Positions 35,339 through 42,923 of a stretch of 64,000 bases of DNA are shown here, one piece after another; within the stretch, counting starts at the first letter, position 1; the number at the start of each line of letters is the position of its first letter. Source of the stretch: Nocardioides dongkuii (GTDB taxonomy: Bacteria; Actinomycetota; Actinomycetes; Propionibacteriales; Nocardioidaceae); contig NZ_CP059903.1 in assembly GCF_014127485.1 (NCBI RefSeq), forward strand, positions 2,542,001 through 2,606,000. The letters are read 5' to 3'. The translations under genes and the position numbers were made by a program. The notes below the pieces were generated by a model that saw nothing but the letters and a program-made list of their open reading frames with translations, made no database searches and was not told where the DNA came from.

Positions 35339-35967
35339 CCGCGGGGGCCCTGGCCGAGGAGACCGTCGACTTCGGCAGCCTCGAGATCGTCTTCGACGAC
35401 CGGGTGCTGCGGCCTCGTCCCTGGACCGCGGCCCAGTCCGTCTGGGGTGCCGAGCTGCTGCGCACGGGACCCGAGGGCCCGGTGCTCGAGCTGTGCAGCG
35501 GCGCCGGGCAGATCGGCCTGCTCGCCGTGGCCCACGAGCCCCGGCACCTGGTCTGCGTCGACCTCAACCCGGTCGCCTGCGCCTTCGCCCGCCGCAACGC
35601 CGCCGCCGCCGGGCTGGCGGAGCTCGTCGAGGTGCGCGAGGGCGCGATCGACGCCGCGATCCGGCCCGACGAGCGGTTCGCGCTGGTGATCGCCGACCCG
35701 CCGTGGGTACGCCGTGCCGAGACCGGCCGGTTCCCCGAGGACCCGCTGCTCGCCATCGACGGCGGCGACGACGGGCTCAGCGTCGCCTGGGCCTGCGTCG
35801 CGGCCGCCGAGCAGCACCTGCTCCCCGGCGGCTCCGCCCTGCTCCAGCTCGGCACCCGGGCGCAGGCCGACTCGCTCGGCGCCGCGCTCGACGGCCCGCT
35901 GCGGCTGGCCGAGGTCCGGGAGTACGAGCGGGGCGTCGTCGCGCGCCTGACCTCGGTGGTCGAGTAG
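35335..35967 (+). CDS. Class I SAM-dependent methyltransferase (HemK-like small domain)
   Basis: This is a 210-residue protein. VLELCSGAGQIGLLAVAHEP is motif I that binds S-adenosylmethionine, and LVCVDLNPVACAFARRNAAA is the acidic loop. VIADPPWVRRAETGRFPEDP is the (N/D)PPY-like motif IV of enzymes that methylate amide or exocyclic nitrogens, here with Trp. The target is unknown. The last five residues (TSVVE) and stop are encoded by sequence like the adjoining repeat family B, so the C-terminus may have been replaced by a repeat insertion. The GTG start overlaps the previous stop. Confidence 0.75.
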   Translation: MTAGALAEETVDFGSLEIVFDDRVLRPRPWTAAQSVWGAELLRTGPEGPVLELCSGAGQIGLLAVAHEPRHLVCVDLNPVACAFARRNAAAAGLAELVEVREGAIDAAIRPDERFALVIADPPWVRRAETGRFPEDPLLAIDGGDDGLSVAWACVAAAEQHLLPGGSALLQLGTRAQADSLGAALDGPLRLAEVREYERGVVARLTSVVE

Positions 35968-36275
35968 CCCTCGCTGCGTCTCGGCGTGCCGAGGTCCCGC
36001 CTCCGGTGGTCGAGCAGGGACGAAGTCCCGATGTCGAGACCCGGCAAGGCACCCGCGACGCCGAGTGAAGGCTGCTACTCGGCGTACTGAGATTCCGCCT
36101 CCGGTGGTCGAGCAGGGACGAAGTCCCGGTGTCGAGACCCGGCAAGGTACCCGGCACGCTGAGGGAGGCTGCTACTCGGCGTGCCGAAGTCCCGCCTCCG
36201 GTGGTCGAGCAGGGACGAAGTCCCGGTGTCGAGACCCGGCAAGGGACCCGGCACGCCGAGGGAGGCTGCTACTCG
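35951..36275. repeat. Repeat cluster B: three 97/98-nt units plus a partial unit in the methyltransferase end
   Basis: Units carrying CTCCGGTGGTCGAGCAGGGA begin at 36001, 36099 and 36196. Each continues through CGAAGTCCCG, TGTCGAGACCCGGCAAG and a CTACTCGGCGT end. Each holds the palindrome GGGAC-GAA-GTCCC flanked by TCGA arms. A first partial copy, CCTCGGTGGTCGAG at 35951-35964, lies within the methyltransferase CDS just before its stop. No transposase is present, so the units look like non-autonomous intergenic palindromic repeats. Confidence 0.85.
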
Positions 36276-36285
36276 GCGTACTCGC

Positions 36286-36374
36286 GCGGACACAAGCGCC
36301 GACTCGGCGTACCGGCCGCGGACACAAGCGCCGACTCGGCGTACTTGCGCGGACACAAGCGCCGACTCGGCGTG
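36286..36374. repeat. Direct repeat cluster A2: three 26-nt units, period 31-32
   Basis: Units GCGGACACAAGCGCCGACTC followed by GGCGTA (GGCGTG in the last) begin at 36286, 36318 and 36349. They are the inverse complement of cluster A1 at 28379-28464 and keep its 31-32-nt period. The cluster joins directly to the end of cluster B and stops 5 nt before the CDGSH gene end. Confidence 0.85.
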
Positions 36375-36379
36375 CGCAG

Positions 36380-36595
36380 CTAGCTGGGGCGCAGCTTCGG
36401 CGGCAGCAGCTTGTGCGTGCCGTCGCACCACGGCTTGGTGGCCGACTTGCCGCAGCGGCAGACCGCGGAGACCGGCCGGTGGGTGCGGTGCACGACTCCG
36501 TCGGTGTCCTCGAGGGTGTGCTTGCCCCGCAGCAGCATCGGCCCACCCGGGCACAGCACGATGTCGGGGTGGTCGAAGCTCCGACCGTCGCTCAC
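36380..36595 (-). CDS. CDGSH iron-sulfur domain protein
   Basis: This 71-residue protein carries CRCGKSATKPWCDGTH, an exact C-x-C-x2-S-x3-P-x-C-D-G-x-H motif. The motif binds a [2Fe-2S] cluster through three Cys and one His. The N-terminal half, IVLCPGGPMLLRGKHTL, is common in actinobacterial members. Its role is probably electron or cluster transfer. The GTG start overlaps the stop of the upstream haem-oxygenase-like gene (GTGA), which ties the two functionally. Cluster A2 repeats lie directly downstream. Confidence 0.9.
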   Translation of the reverse strand: MSDGRSFDHPDIVLCPGGPMLLRGKHTLEDTDGVVHRTHRPVSAVCRCGKSATKPWCDGTHKLLPPKLRPS

Positions 36596-37533
36596 GCGGC
36601 GACGCCCCACTGGTCGAGCAGCATCCGGGCGAAGCGGTCCTCGAGGTCCAGGCAGCTGAACGCGCCGAAGAACACGTCGTCGGCCAGCGCCGGCTCCTCG
36701 GCGACCAGGGCGCCGCAGATCATCCGGGCCGCGAGCTGCTCGTGGACGGCGTCGGCCTCGACGTGCTCGGCGTAGTAGCGCACCAGCTGGTCGCTCAGCC
36801 CGAGCCGCTCGAGGCCCTGCACCATCCGCCGCGAGGGCATCGAGCTGGTCGCCTCGAACGCCGCGAGGTGGCCCATCGCCGCCCCGCGGAGCCGGCGGTG
36901 CAGGCCGAAGAGCGACATCGCGTTGTTCTGCTCCAGGATCTCCAGCGGTGCGTCGTCGACGTACGCCCCGTACTCCGCGCGCAGCCCCAGGTCGTCCATG
37001 CTCAGCGCCCACAGGTGGTGGTGCAGCTTGTTGGGGTCGCCGCCGCCGTACTCGTCGAACTGCAGCTCCACCAGCGCCGCCTTCGGCGCGGCGGGCAGCC
37101 GCGGGACCACCCAGGAGGTCGGGTCGGCCTCCTTGAGGTGGTAGACCGATCGGAGCCGGACCAGGTCGAGCACCTGCTGCTCGTCGGCCCCGGTCTGCAC
37201 GTGGCGCGCGATCGAGGGTCCGTCGTGCTCGGCGACGTAGGTGAACAGCGCCTCGGCGAGGTCGCCCTCGTAGGCGTGCGGGGTGTAGCGCGACCGCAGG
37301 GTCGCCTCGAGGTCCTGCTCGAGCTCGTGCCGGACCCCCAGCAGCGCGGGGTGCCACTCCATCGCGTCGTCGACGTCGTCGAAGCCGCGGTAGTGCAGCT
37401 CGTAGAGCGACCACAGGGCGATCGCGGCGTCCTCGGGAGACTCGGGGTCCACGGCCGCCACGTCGGTCTTGCCGGCGGTCAGGGTCTCCACGACCGCCGC
37501 GCTCAGGCGACCGCGGGCCTTCGGGGTCAGCAC
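36592..37533 (-). CDS. Iron-containing redox enzyme family protein (haem-oxygenase-like fold)
   Basis: From the GTG at 37533 the protein has 313 residues. It is helical, with WSLYELHYRGFDD, QFDEYGGGDPNKLHHHLWAL, MSLFGLHRRLRGAAMGHLAA, RYYAEHVEADAVHEQLAAR and a final ALADDVFFGAFSCLDLEDRF. The spaced E-x-H-x(n)-E and D/E-x3-H residues match haem-oxygenase-like di-iron oxidases (HDO superfamily). The coupled CDGSH protein could supply electrons. A 23-codon frame overlaps the start and may couple translation. The substrate is unknown; related enzymes oxidise amino acids or fatty acids. Confidence 0.75.
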   Translation of the reverse strand: MLTPKARGRLSAAVVETLTAGKTDVAAVDPESPEDAAIALWSLYELHYRGFDDVDDAMEWHPALLGVRHELEQDLEATLRSRYTPHAYEGDLAEALFTYVAEHDGPSIARHVQTGADEQQVLDLVRLRSVYHLKEADPTSWVVPRLPAAPKAALVELQFDEYGGGDPNKLHHHLWALSMDDLGLRAEYGAYVDDAPLEILEQNNAMSLFGLHRRLRGAAMGHLAAFEATSSMPSRRMVQGLERLGLSDQLVRYYAEHVEADAVHEQLAARMICGALVAEEPALADDVFFGAFSCLDLEDRFARMLLDQWGVAA

Positions 37534-37598
37534 CCGCGACCCCGCCCGCGAGCGGAGTCCAGGAAGCCGGCCGGCACTGCCGTGAGGGTCTCGATCAT
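37527..37598 (-). CDS. Candidate leader ORF of 23 codons, overlapping the downstream start
   Basis: An ATG at 37598 opens MIETLTAVPAGFLDSARGRG followed by RGC, with its TGA (37529-37527) overlapping the GTG of the haem-oxygenase-like gene. TACTTT seven bases before the ATG fits the leaderless promoters seen elsewhere in the window. This could be a coupling peptide, or the true N-terminus before a frameshift. I cannot decide between these. Confidence 0.35.
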   Translation of the reverse strand: MIETLTAVPAGFLDSARGRGRGC

Positions 37599-37680
37599 GA
37601 CACTGAAAGTACCCCGTGCGCGCGAACGACAATCGACCGCCGGGGGGTGTCCCGCAGGGCCGTCCGGGTTACGGGAAGGC

Positions 37681-39966
37681 ATGGACCCGAAGCAAGCGGC
37701 CAAGGCCGCGAAGGACACCATCGAAAACGCCGCCAGCGCCGTCGCCGACAAGGCGAGCGAGCTGGCCGAACCCAAGATCCCCGGTACGCCGGGATCGGCG
37801 CCGCCCACCTTCGAGGAGCCGACCACCCCGCACGACCCGCTGCCCCCCAAGCCCGACCAGGCCGCCCCCGAGGTGCGTACGGCGACCGGCGGCGCTCCGT
37901 CGTCGCCCACCGCCCGCGCCCAGCAGGGCACCTGGCTCACCACGGCCACCGGCACCCGGCTGCGGGACACCGACCACTCCCTCAAGGCGGGCTCGCGGGG
38001 CCCGACCCTCCTGCAGGACCACCACCTCCGCGAGAAGATCACCCACTTCGACCACGAGCGCATCCCGGAGCGGGTCGTGCACGCCCGCGGCGCGGGCGCG
38101 CACGGCGTCTTCGAGGGCTACGGCACCGCCGCGTCGATCTCGATGGCGGGCCTGTTCGCGAAGGGCAAGGAGACCCCGGTCTTCGTGCGCTTCTCGACCG
38201 TCCTCGGCTCGCGCGGCTCCGCCGACACCGTCCGCGACACCCGGGGCTTCGCGACGAAGTTCTACACCGAGGAGGGCAACTGGGACCTGGTCGCCAACAA
38301 CATCCCGGTGTTCTTCATCCAGGACGGCATCAAGTTCCCCGACGTCATCCACGCCGGCAAGCCGCACCCGGACCGCGAGATCCCGCAGGCGCAGAGCGCC
38401 CACGACACCTTCTGGGACTTCGTGTCGCTGCACACCGAGGCCCAGCACCACACGATGTGGAACATGTCCGACCGCGGCATCCCCCGGTCCTACCGGATGA
38501 TGGAGGGCTTCGGCGTGCACACCTTCCGGTGCGTCGACGCCGAGGGCGGCACCTCGCTGGTGAAGTTCCACTGGAAGCCGAAGCTGGGCGTGCACTCCCT
38601 CACCTGGGAGGAGGCGCAGATGGTCGGCGGGCTCGACCCCGACTTCCACCGCCGCGACCTCTACGACTCCATCGAGGCCGGCGCGTTCCCCGAGTGGGAG
38701 CTCGGCGTCCAGGTCTTCCCGGACGAGCCGGACCAGATGTTCGCCGGCATCGACCTCCTGGACCCCACCAAGATCGTGCCCGAGGAGCTCGCCCCGGTGC
38801 AGCCGATCGGCAAGCTCACGCTGAACGCGAACCCGACCAACTTCTTCGCCGAGGTCGAGCAGATCGCCTTCCACGTGGGACACCTGGTGCCCGGCATCGA
38901 CGTGACCGACGACCCGCTGCTGCAGACGCGGCTCTTCTCCTACATCGACACGCAGCTCTCCCGCCTGGGCGGCCCGAACTACAACCAGATCCCGATCAAC
39001 CGGCCGCACGCCCCGGTCAACGACATGCTCCGCGACGGCTTCCACCAGCACGCGGTGCACGCCGGGGTCGCGCCGTACCAGCCCAACTCGATGGACGGCG
39101 GCTGCCCGTTCGCGGCCGGCGCGGACCTCTCCGACGAGCAGACCCGCGCCTTCGTCGAGGTGGCCGCCAAGGTTGCCGAGGCGACGAAGGTGCGCGCCAA
39201 CCCGGCGTCGTTCGACGACCACTACAGCCAGGTGCGCCAGTTCTGGCTGAGCATGACCGGCGTGGAGCGGGAGCACATCGTGCGCGCCTACACCTTCGAG
39301 CTCGGCAAGTGCTACGAGCAGGTGATCAAGGAGCGCCAGCTGCAGTGCCTGGCCAACATCGACCCCGTCCTCTGCCAGGAGGTGGCCACCGGCCTCGGCC
39401 TGCCGGCGCCGGAGCCCACGGTCCCGCTGATCGACAGCGAGCCGAGCCCGGCCCTCTCCCAGATCGGCGGGCCGTTCCCGCCCGACGGCAGGATGGTCGG
39501 GATCGTCGTGGACCCCGACGGCGACCTCTCCGGCGTGGCCGCGCTGCGGCGCACCATCCACGCCGCGGGCATGGTGCCGCTGCTGATCGGCCCGCACGGC
39601 GGCATGATCGACTCGATGCCCGTGCAGCGGACGTTCGCGACCGGCCGGTCGGTGGAGTACGACGTGCTGCTGCTCGCCGGCTCGCCCAAGCCGGCGCCCG
39701 ACGCCCTGGCGAACCGGGACGAGAAGGCCGGCGCCGCCGACACCGTCACCGTCGACCCGCGGGTCGTGCTGATGGTGCAGGAGTGCCACCGGCACGCCAA
39801 GGTGATCGGCGCCTGGGGCGAGGGCGTGGCCGCGCTGACCGCGTCCGGCGTGGCTCCCGCCGACGCGGGCATCGTCACCGGCGAGAGCGCTGCGGACGTC
39901 TTCACGGAGGTCTCGGCGCAGATGGCGTTCCACCGCGTCTGGGACCGGTTCGCCACCACGGTCTGA
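37681..39966 (+). CDS. katE: Large-subunit monofunctional catalase (HPII/KatE type)
   Basis: The 761-residue length and C-terminal flavodoxin-like domain (about 600-760) mark clade 2 catalases. The N-terminal extension is Ala-rich and Pro-rich (1-80). RIPERVVHARGAGAHGVFEG carries the distal catalytic His, NNIPVFFIQDGIKFPD the distal Asn region, and RLFSYIDTQLSRLGGPNYNQ the proximal Tyr that ligates haem. It destroys hydrogen peroxide in the cytoplasm. GGGAAGG lies just before the ATG. It is divergent from the CDGSH operon. A hairpin follows the stop. Confidence 0.95.
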   Translation: MDPKQAAKAAKDTIENAASAVADKASELAEPKIPGTPGSAPPTFEEPTTPHDPLPPKPDQAAPEVRTATGGAPSSPTARAQQGTWLTTATGTRLRDTDHSLKAGSRGPTLLQDHHLREKITHFDHERIPERVVHARGAGAHGVFEGYGTAASISMAGLFAKGKETPVFVRFSTVLGSRGSADTVRDTRGFATKFYTEEGNWDLVANNIPVFFIQDGIKFPDVIHAGKPHPDREIPQAQSAHDTFWDFVSLHTEAQHHTMWNMSDRGIPRSYRMMEGFGVHTFRCVDAEGGTSLVKFHWKPKLGVHSLTWEEAQMVGGLDPDFHRRDLYDSIEAGAFPEWELGVQVFPDEPDQMFAGIDLLDPTKIVPEELAPVQPIGKLTLNANPTNFFAEVEQIAFHVGHLVPGIDVTDDPLLQTRLFSYIDTQLSRLGGPNYNQIPINRPHAPVNDMLRDGFHQHAVHAGVAPYQPNSMDGGCPFAAGADLSDEQTRAFVEVAAKVAEATKVRANPASFDDHYSQVRQFWLSMTGVEREHIVRAYTFELGKCYEQVIKERQLQCLANIDPVLCQEVATGLGLPAPEPTVPLIDSEPSPALSQIGGPFPPDGRMVGIVVDPDGDLSGVAALRRTIHAAGMVPLLIGPHGGMIDSMPVQRTFATGRSVEYDVLLLAGSPKPAPDALANRDEKAGAADTVTVDPRVVLMVQECHRHAKVIGAWGEGVAALTASGVAPADAGIVTGESAADVFTEVSAQMAFHRVWDRFATTV

Positions 39967-39976
39967 GCGCATCAGC

Positions 39977-40001
39977 GGGGCCGGTGCTGGGCACCGGCCC
40001 C
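39977..40001. terminator. Hairpin after katE, ending two bases before the YihY start codon
   Basis: An 11-bp perfect stem (39977-39987 with 39991-40001) with a 3-nt loop begins 10 nt after the katE stop. It should terminate katE. Its right arm ends 2 nt before the ATG at 40004, so in a readthrough transcript it would bury any ribosome site of the next gene. Confidence 0.75.
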
Positions 40002-40003
40002 GC

Positions 40004-41107
40004 ATGGCGCACGCAGACGACGGCCCGCAGTCCGAGCTGACCGACCGGCCGCACCCCGACACCGACCCCGACAGCGGGAAGGTCGACTCCCCCGCTGACC
40101 TCGACAAGCACTCCTGGATCTACGTCCTGCGCAAGACGGTCCGCGAGTTCAGCGACGACCAGTGCACCGACCTGGCCGCCGCGCTCACCTACTACTCGGT
40201 GCTCGCGCTGTTCCCGGCCGCGATCGCCCTGACCTCGGTGCTGGGCGTCGTCGGCCAGGGCCCCAAGGCGGTCGACGAGATCCTCAAGATCCTCGGCGAC
40301 ATCGGCGCCGGGGGCGTGGTGGACAGCATCGAGCCGACGCTGCGCGAGTTGGCCAACGCGCCGGGCGCGGGCCTCGCCCTGATCCTCGGTATCGCCGGCG
40401 CCCTGTGGTCGGCCAGCGGGTACGTCGGGGCGTTCGGCCGGGCGATGAACCGGGTCTACGAGATCCGCGAGGGCCGGCCGGTCTGGAAGCTCCGCCCCGC
40501 CATGCTGCTCCTCACCGCGGTCCTGGTCGTGCTCGCCGCGGCCGTCCTGCTGGCCCTCGTGCTCACGGGTCCCGTCGCCGAGTCGGTCGGCGAGGCCGTG
40601 GGCCTGGGCAGCACGGCCGTCCTGATCTGGCAGATCGCCAAGTGGCCGATCCTGCTGGCCGTCGTCGTCTTCATGGTCGCCCTGCTCTACTACGCGACCC
40701 CCAACGTCAAGCAGCCGAAGTTCCGCTGGGTCTCCGTCGGCGCGCTGATCGCGATCCTCACCTGGATCCTGGCGTCGGCGGCCTTCGGCTTCTACGTCGC
40801 CAACTTCTCCTCCTACGACAAGACGTACGGCGCGCTGGCCGGCGTCATCGCGTTCCTGCTGTGGCTCTGGATCACCAACCTCGCCCTGCTCTTCGGCGCC
40901 GAGCTCGACGCCGAGCTCGAGCGCGGTCGCGAGCTGCAGTCCGGCGTCGCCGCCGAGGAGACCCTCCAGCTGCCGCCCCGCGACACCCGCAACATCGAGA
41001 AGGCCGAGAAGAAGGACGCCGAGGACGTCCGCCGCGGGCGCGAGATCCGGGTGAACAACTCCGAGGGCTCCGATGACTCCGGCGACCGCGGGGAGACCAA
41101 GGCATGA
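40004..41107 (+). CDS. YihY/UPF0761 family membrane protein
   Basis: This is a 367-residue protein. The cytoplasmic N-terminus ends in FSDDQCTDLAAALTYYSVLA, the YihY signature. About six helices follow (residues 55-300), with GALWSASGYVGAFGRAMNRV, YEIREGRPVWKLRP and FRWVSVGALIAILTWILASA. LAGVIAFLLWLWITNLALLF is the last helix, and a charged C-terminal tail comes after it. The function is unknown; the old name BrkB/ribonuclease BN is a misassignment. No Shine-Dalgarno is visible because the katE hairpin abuts the ATG. The stop overlaps the next gene's ATG. Confidence 0.82.
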   Translation: MAHADDGPQSELTDRPHPDTDPDSGKVDSPADLDKHSWIYVLRKTVREFSDDQCTDLAAALTYYSVLALFPAAIALTSVLGVVGQGPKAVDEILKILGDIGAGGVVDSIEPTLRELANAPGAGLALILGIAGALWSASGYVGAFGRAMNRVYEIREGRPVWKLRPAMLLLTAVLVVLAAAVLLALVLTGPVAESVGEAVGLGSTAVLIWQIAKWPILLAVVVFMVALLYYATPNVKQPKFRWVSVGALIAILTWILASAAFGFYVANFSSYDKTYGALAGVIAFLLWLWITNLALLFGAELDAELERGRELQSGVAAEETLQLPPRDTRNIEKAEKKDAEDVRRGREIRVNNSEGSDDSGDRGETKA

Positions 41108-42594
41108 CCCTGGTCTCGCTCTGGCAGGACCGGCACCCGCGCACACCCCAGGAGGTCACCGAGCTCTCCGGCGCCTACGACGTCGTGGTCATCGGCGGCG
41201 GCATCACCGGTCTCACGACCGCCCTCCTGCTCGGCCGCGCCGGCCGGTCGGTCGCGGTCCTCGAGGCCGACCACGTGGGCGTCGGGACGACCGGGCGCAG
41301 CACCGCCAAGGTCAGCCTGCTCCAGGGGACCCACTACAGCCGGATCGCCCGCCGCCACCCCGAGCAGGTGCTGCGGCAGTACGCCGAGGCGAACCGCGAG
41401 GGACAGGCCTGGGTGGTCCGCTTCTGCGAGGAGCACGGCGTGCCGCTCCAGCGGCGGCCGGCGTACACCTACGCGAACGGCGCGAGCGGCGAGCGCTCCC
41501 TCCGGGCCGAGCTCGACGCGTGCCGGGCCGCCGGCCTCGACGTGACCTGGCAGGACGAGGTGCCGCTCCCCTACCCCACCCGGGGCGCGGTCCGGATGGA
41601 CGACCAGGTGCAGCTCGACCCGTGCGAGCTCCTCGACGCCCTCTCGCTCGAGGCGGCGTCCCACGGCGTCCGCATCGTCGAGGGAGCCCGGGTCACCGGC
41701 GTGACCGGCCAGGACCCGGTGCGGGTGCTGACCGCCCACGGCGAGCTGCAGGCGGGCTCGGTGGTCGTCGCGACCAACATGCCGGTGCTCGACCGCGGCG
41801 GGTTCTTCGCCCGGATGAAGCCCTCCCGCTCCTACGGGCTGGCGTTCCGGACGCCGCACGCCATGGTCGACGGCATGTACCTCTCCGCGGACTCCCCCTC
41901 GCGATCGCTGCGGGACGTCCCGGACGAGGACGGGCCGCTGCTGCTGGTCGGGGGCAACGGTCACAAGGTCGGCGCCCCGGTCTCCGAGCAGTCCCGGATC
42001 GAGGAGCTCCGGTCCTGGACGGCGCAGTGGTTCCCCGGAGCCGAGGAGACCCATGCCTGGTCCGCCCAGGACTACCTGCCCCACCACGCCCTGCCGTTCG
42101 CCGGGCCGCTGGTGCCGGGCCGCGAGGACCTCATGGTGGCCGGCGGCTACTCCAAGTGGGGGATGACCAACGGCGTCGCCGCGGCGCTCGCGCTCAGCGC
42201 GACGATGCTCGGCGGCCGGATGGACTGGGCGGACGCACTGCGCCCCTGGCACACAGCCGAGCTGCGTGGCCTGCTCGACTCCGCGAGGCTGAACGCCGAG
42301 GTCGGCGTGGAGATGGTCGACGGCTGGCTGCGGCCCGCGCTCCACCCCGGGCTCGGTCCCACGCCGGGCGAGGGCGAGGGCACCGTGCGCTACGACCGGG
42401 TGGGCACCCCCACCGGCGTGTCCGTCGTCGGCGGCGTCGAGCGCCGGGTCTCCGGCGTGTGCACCCACCTGGGTGGCGTCGTGCGCTTCAACGACGCGGA
42501 GAAGAGCTGGGACTGCCCGCTGCACGGATCCCGCTTCGACGTCGACGGGGAGGTGCTGGAGGGCCCGGCGGTGTGCGGGCTGCGGCGCCGCTGA
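41104..42594 (+). CDS. FAD-dependent oxidoreductase with C-terminal Rieske domain
   Basis: This is a 496-residue protein. YDVVVIGGGITGLTTALLLG is the FAD dinucleotide-binding motif, followed by VGVGTTGRSTAKVSLLQG. The DAO-type fold continues to about 400, with YSKWGMTNGVAAALALSATM near its end. The last 100 residues are a Rieske domain: CTHLGGVVRF and CPLHGSRFDVDGEVLEGPA supply the Cys-x-His and Cys-x2-His ligands of the [2Fe-2S] cluster. Such fusions pass electrons from an amine or other donor to a partner. The substrate is unknown. Translation is coupled to yihY (ATGA), and a hairpin follows. Confidence 0.87.
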   Translation: MTLVSLWQDRHPRTPQEVTELSGAYDVVVIGGGITGLTTALLLGRAGRSVAVLEADHVGVGTTGRSTAKVSLLQGTHYSRIARRHPEQVLRQYAEANREGQAWVVRFCEEHGVPLQRRPAYTYANGASGERSLRAELDACRAAGLDVTWQDEVPLPYPTRGAVRMDDQVQLDPCELLDALSLEAASHGVRIVEGARVTGVTGQDPVRVLTAHGELQAGSVVVATNMPVLDRGGFFARMKPSRSYGLAFRTPHAMVDGMYLSADSPSRSLRDVPDEDGPLLLVGGNGHKVGAPVSEQSRIEELRSWTAQWFPGAEETHAWSAQDYLPHHALPFAGPLVPGREDLMVAGGYSKWGMTNGVAAALALSATMLGGRMDWADALRPWHTAELRGLLDSARLNAEVGVEMVDGWLRPALHPGLGPTPGEGEGTVRYDRVGTPTGVSVVGGVERRVSGVCTHLGGVVRFNDAEKSWDCPLHGSRFDVDGEVLEGPAVCGLRRR

Positions 42595-42617
42595 GCGGCG
42601 GCGACCCCGCACACAGC

Positions 42618-42657
42618 TCGCCCCCGCGCCGATCTGCGTGAGCCGGGGCGGGGGCGA
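42618..42657 (+). terminator. Hairpin after the FAD-Rieske gene
   Basis: TCGCCCCCGC (42618-42627) pairs with GCGGGGGCGA (42648-42657) across a 20-nt loop that can pair further inside. It lies 23 nt beyond the stop and precedes the convergent small gene at 42758. Confidence 0.65.
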
Positions 42658-42716
42658 TCTGTTCCTGCTCCAGTGATTCCCCGGCGGACCCCCGGCAAAA
42701 CGACATCGGGTGCCAC

Positions 42717-42732
42717 TCACCCTTCCGGGTGG
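42717..42732. promoter_or_regulatory. Inverted repeat TCACCC-TTCC-GGGTGG (copy 1)
   Basis: This is the first of three copies of TCACCC-N4-GGGTGR in the stress-signalling island. It lies between two convergent gene ends (42594 and 42758), so its target is not obvious. It may drive an unannotated transcript or be fortuitous. Confidence 0.4.
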
Positions 42733-42757
42733 AGACCGGGCCGGGTCCGGCCAGCCG

Positions 42758-42904
42758 TCAGGTGGCGATGAAGAGGATCGAGTCGCGGTCGTACTCGAGG
42801 CCGGGGTGCTCCGCGGCGAGGTGCTCCTGGGTGCGGGCGACGAGCTCGTCCTCGTCGGCGCCGACGATCACGGTCCCGCAGGGGCAGGTCAGTCTGGTCT
42901 TCAC
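42758..42904 (-). CDS. DUF1059-type small protein
   Basis: This 48-residue protein reads VKTRLTCPCGTVIVGADEDE, then LVARTQEHLAAEHPG, ending DSILFIAT. The CPCG near the start and the QEHLAAEHPG helix match small DUF1059 proteins of unknown function, a compact alpha/beta fold with a possible metal site (Cys, Cys, His). TAGGCT seven bases before the GTG suggests a leaderless message. It lies 19 nt after the receiver-ATPase gene on the same strand. Confidence 0.75.
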   Translation of the reverse strand: MKTRLTCPCGTVIVGADEDELVARTQEHLAAEHPGLEYDRDSILFIAT

Positions 42905-42923
42905 GGGAGGCAGCCTACGTGGC

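Noticed and set aside
35951..36374. Insertion sequence at the repeat clusters
   Set aside because: There is no transposase frame, no flanking target duplication that I can see, and the units are short palindromic direct repeats.
40004..41107. Ribonuclease BN annotation for the YihY-type gene
   Set aside because: The protein is a multi-helix membrane protein; the RNase BN name in this family is a historical misassignment.
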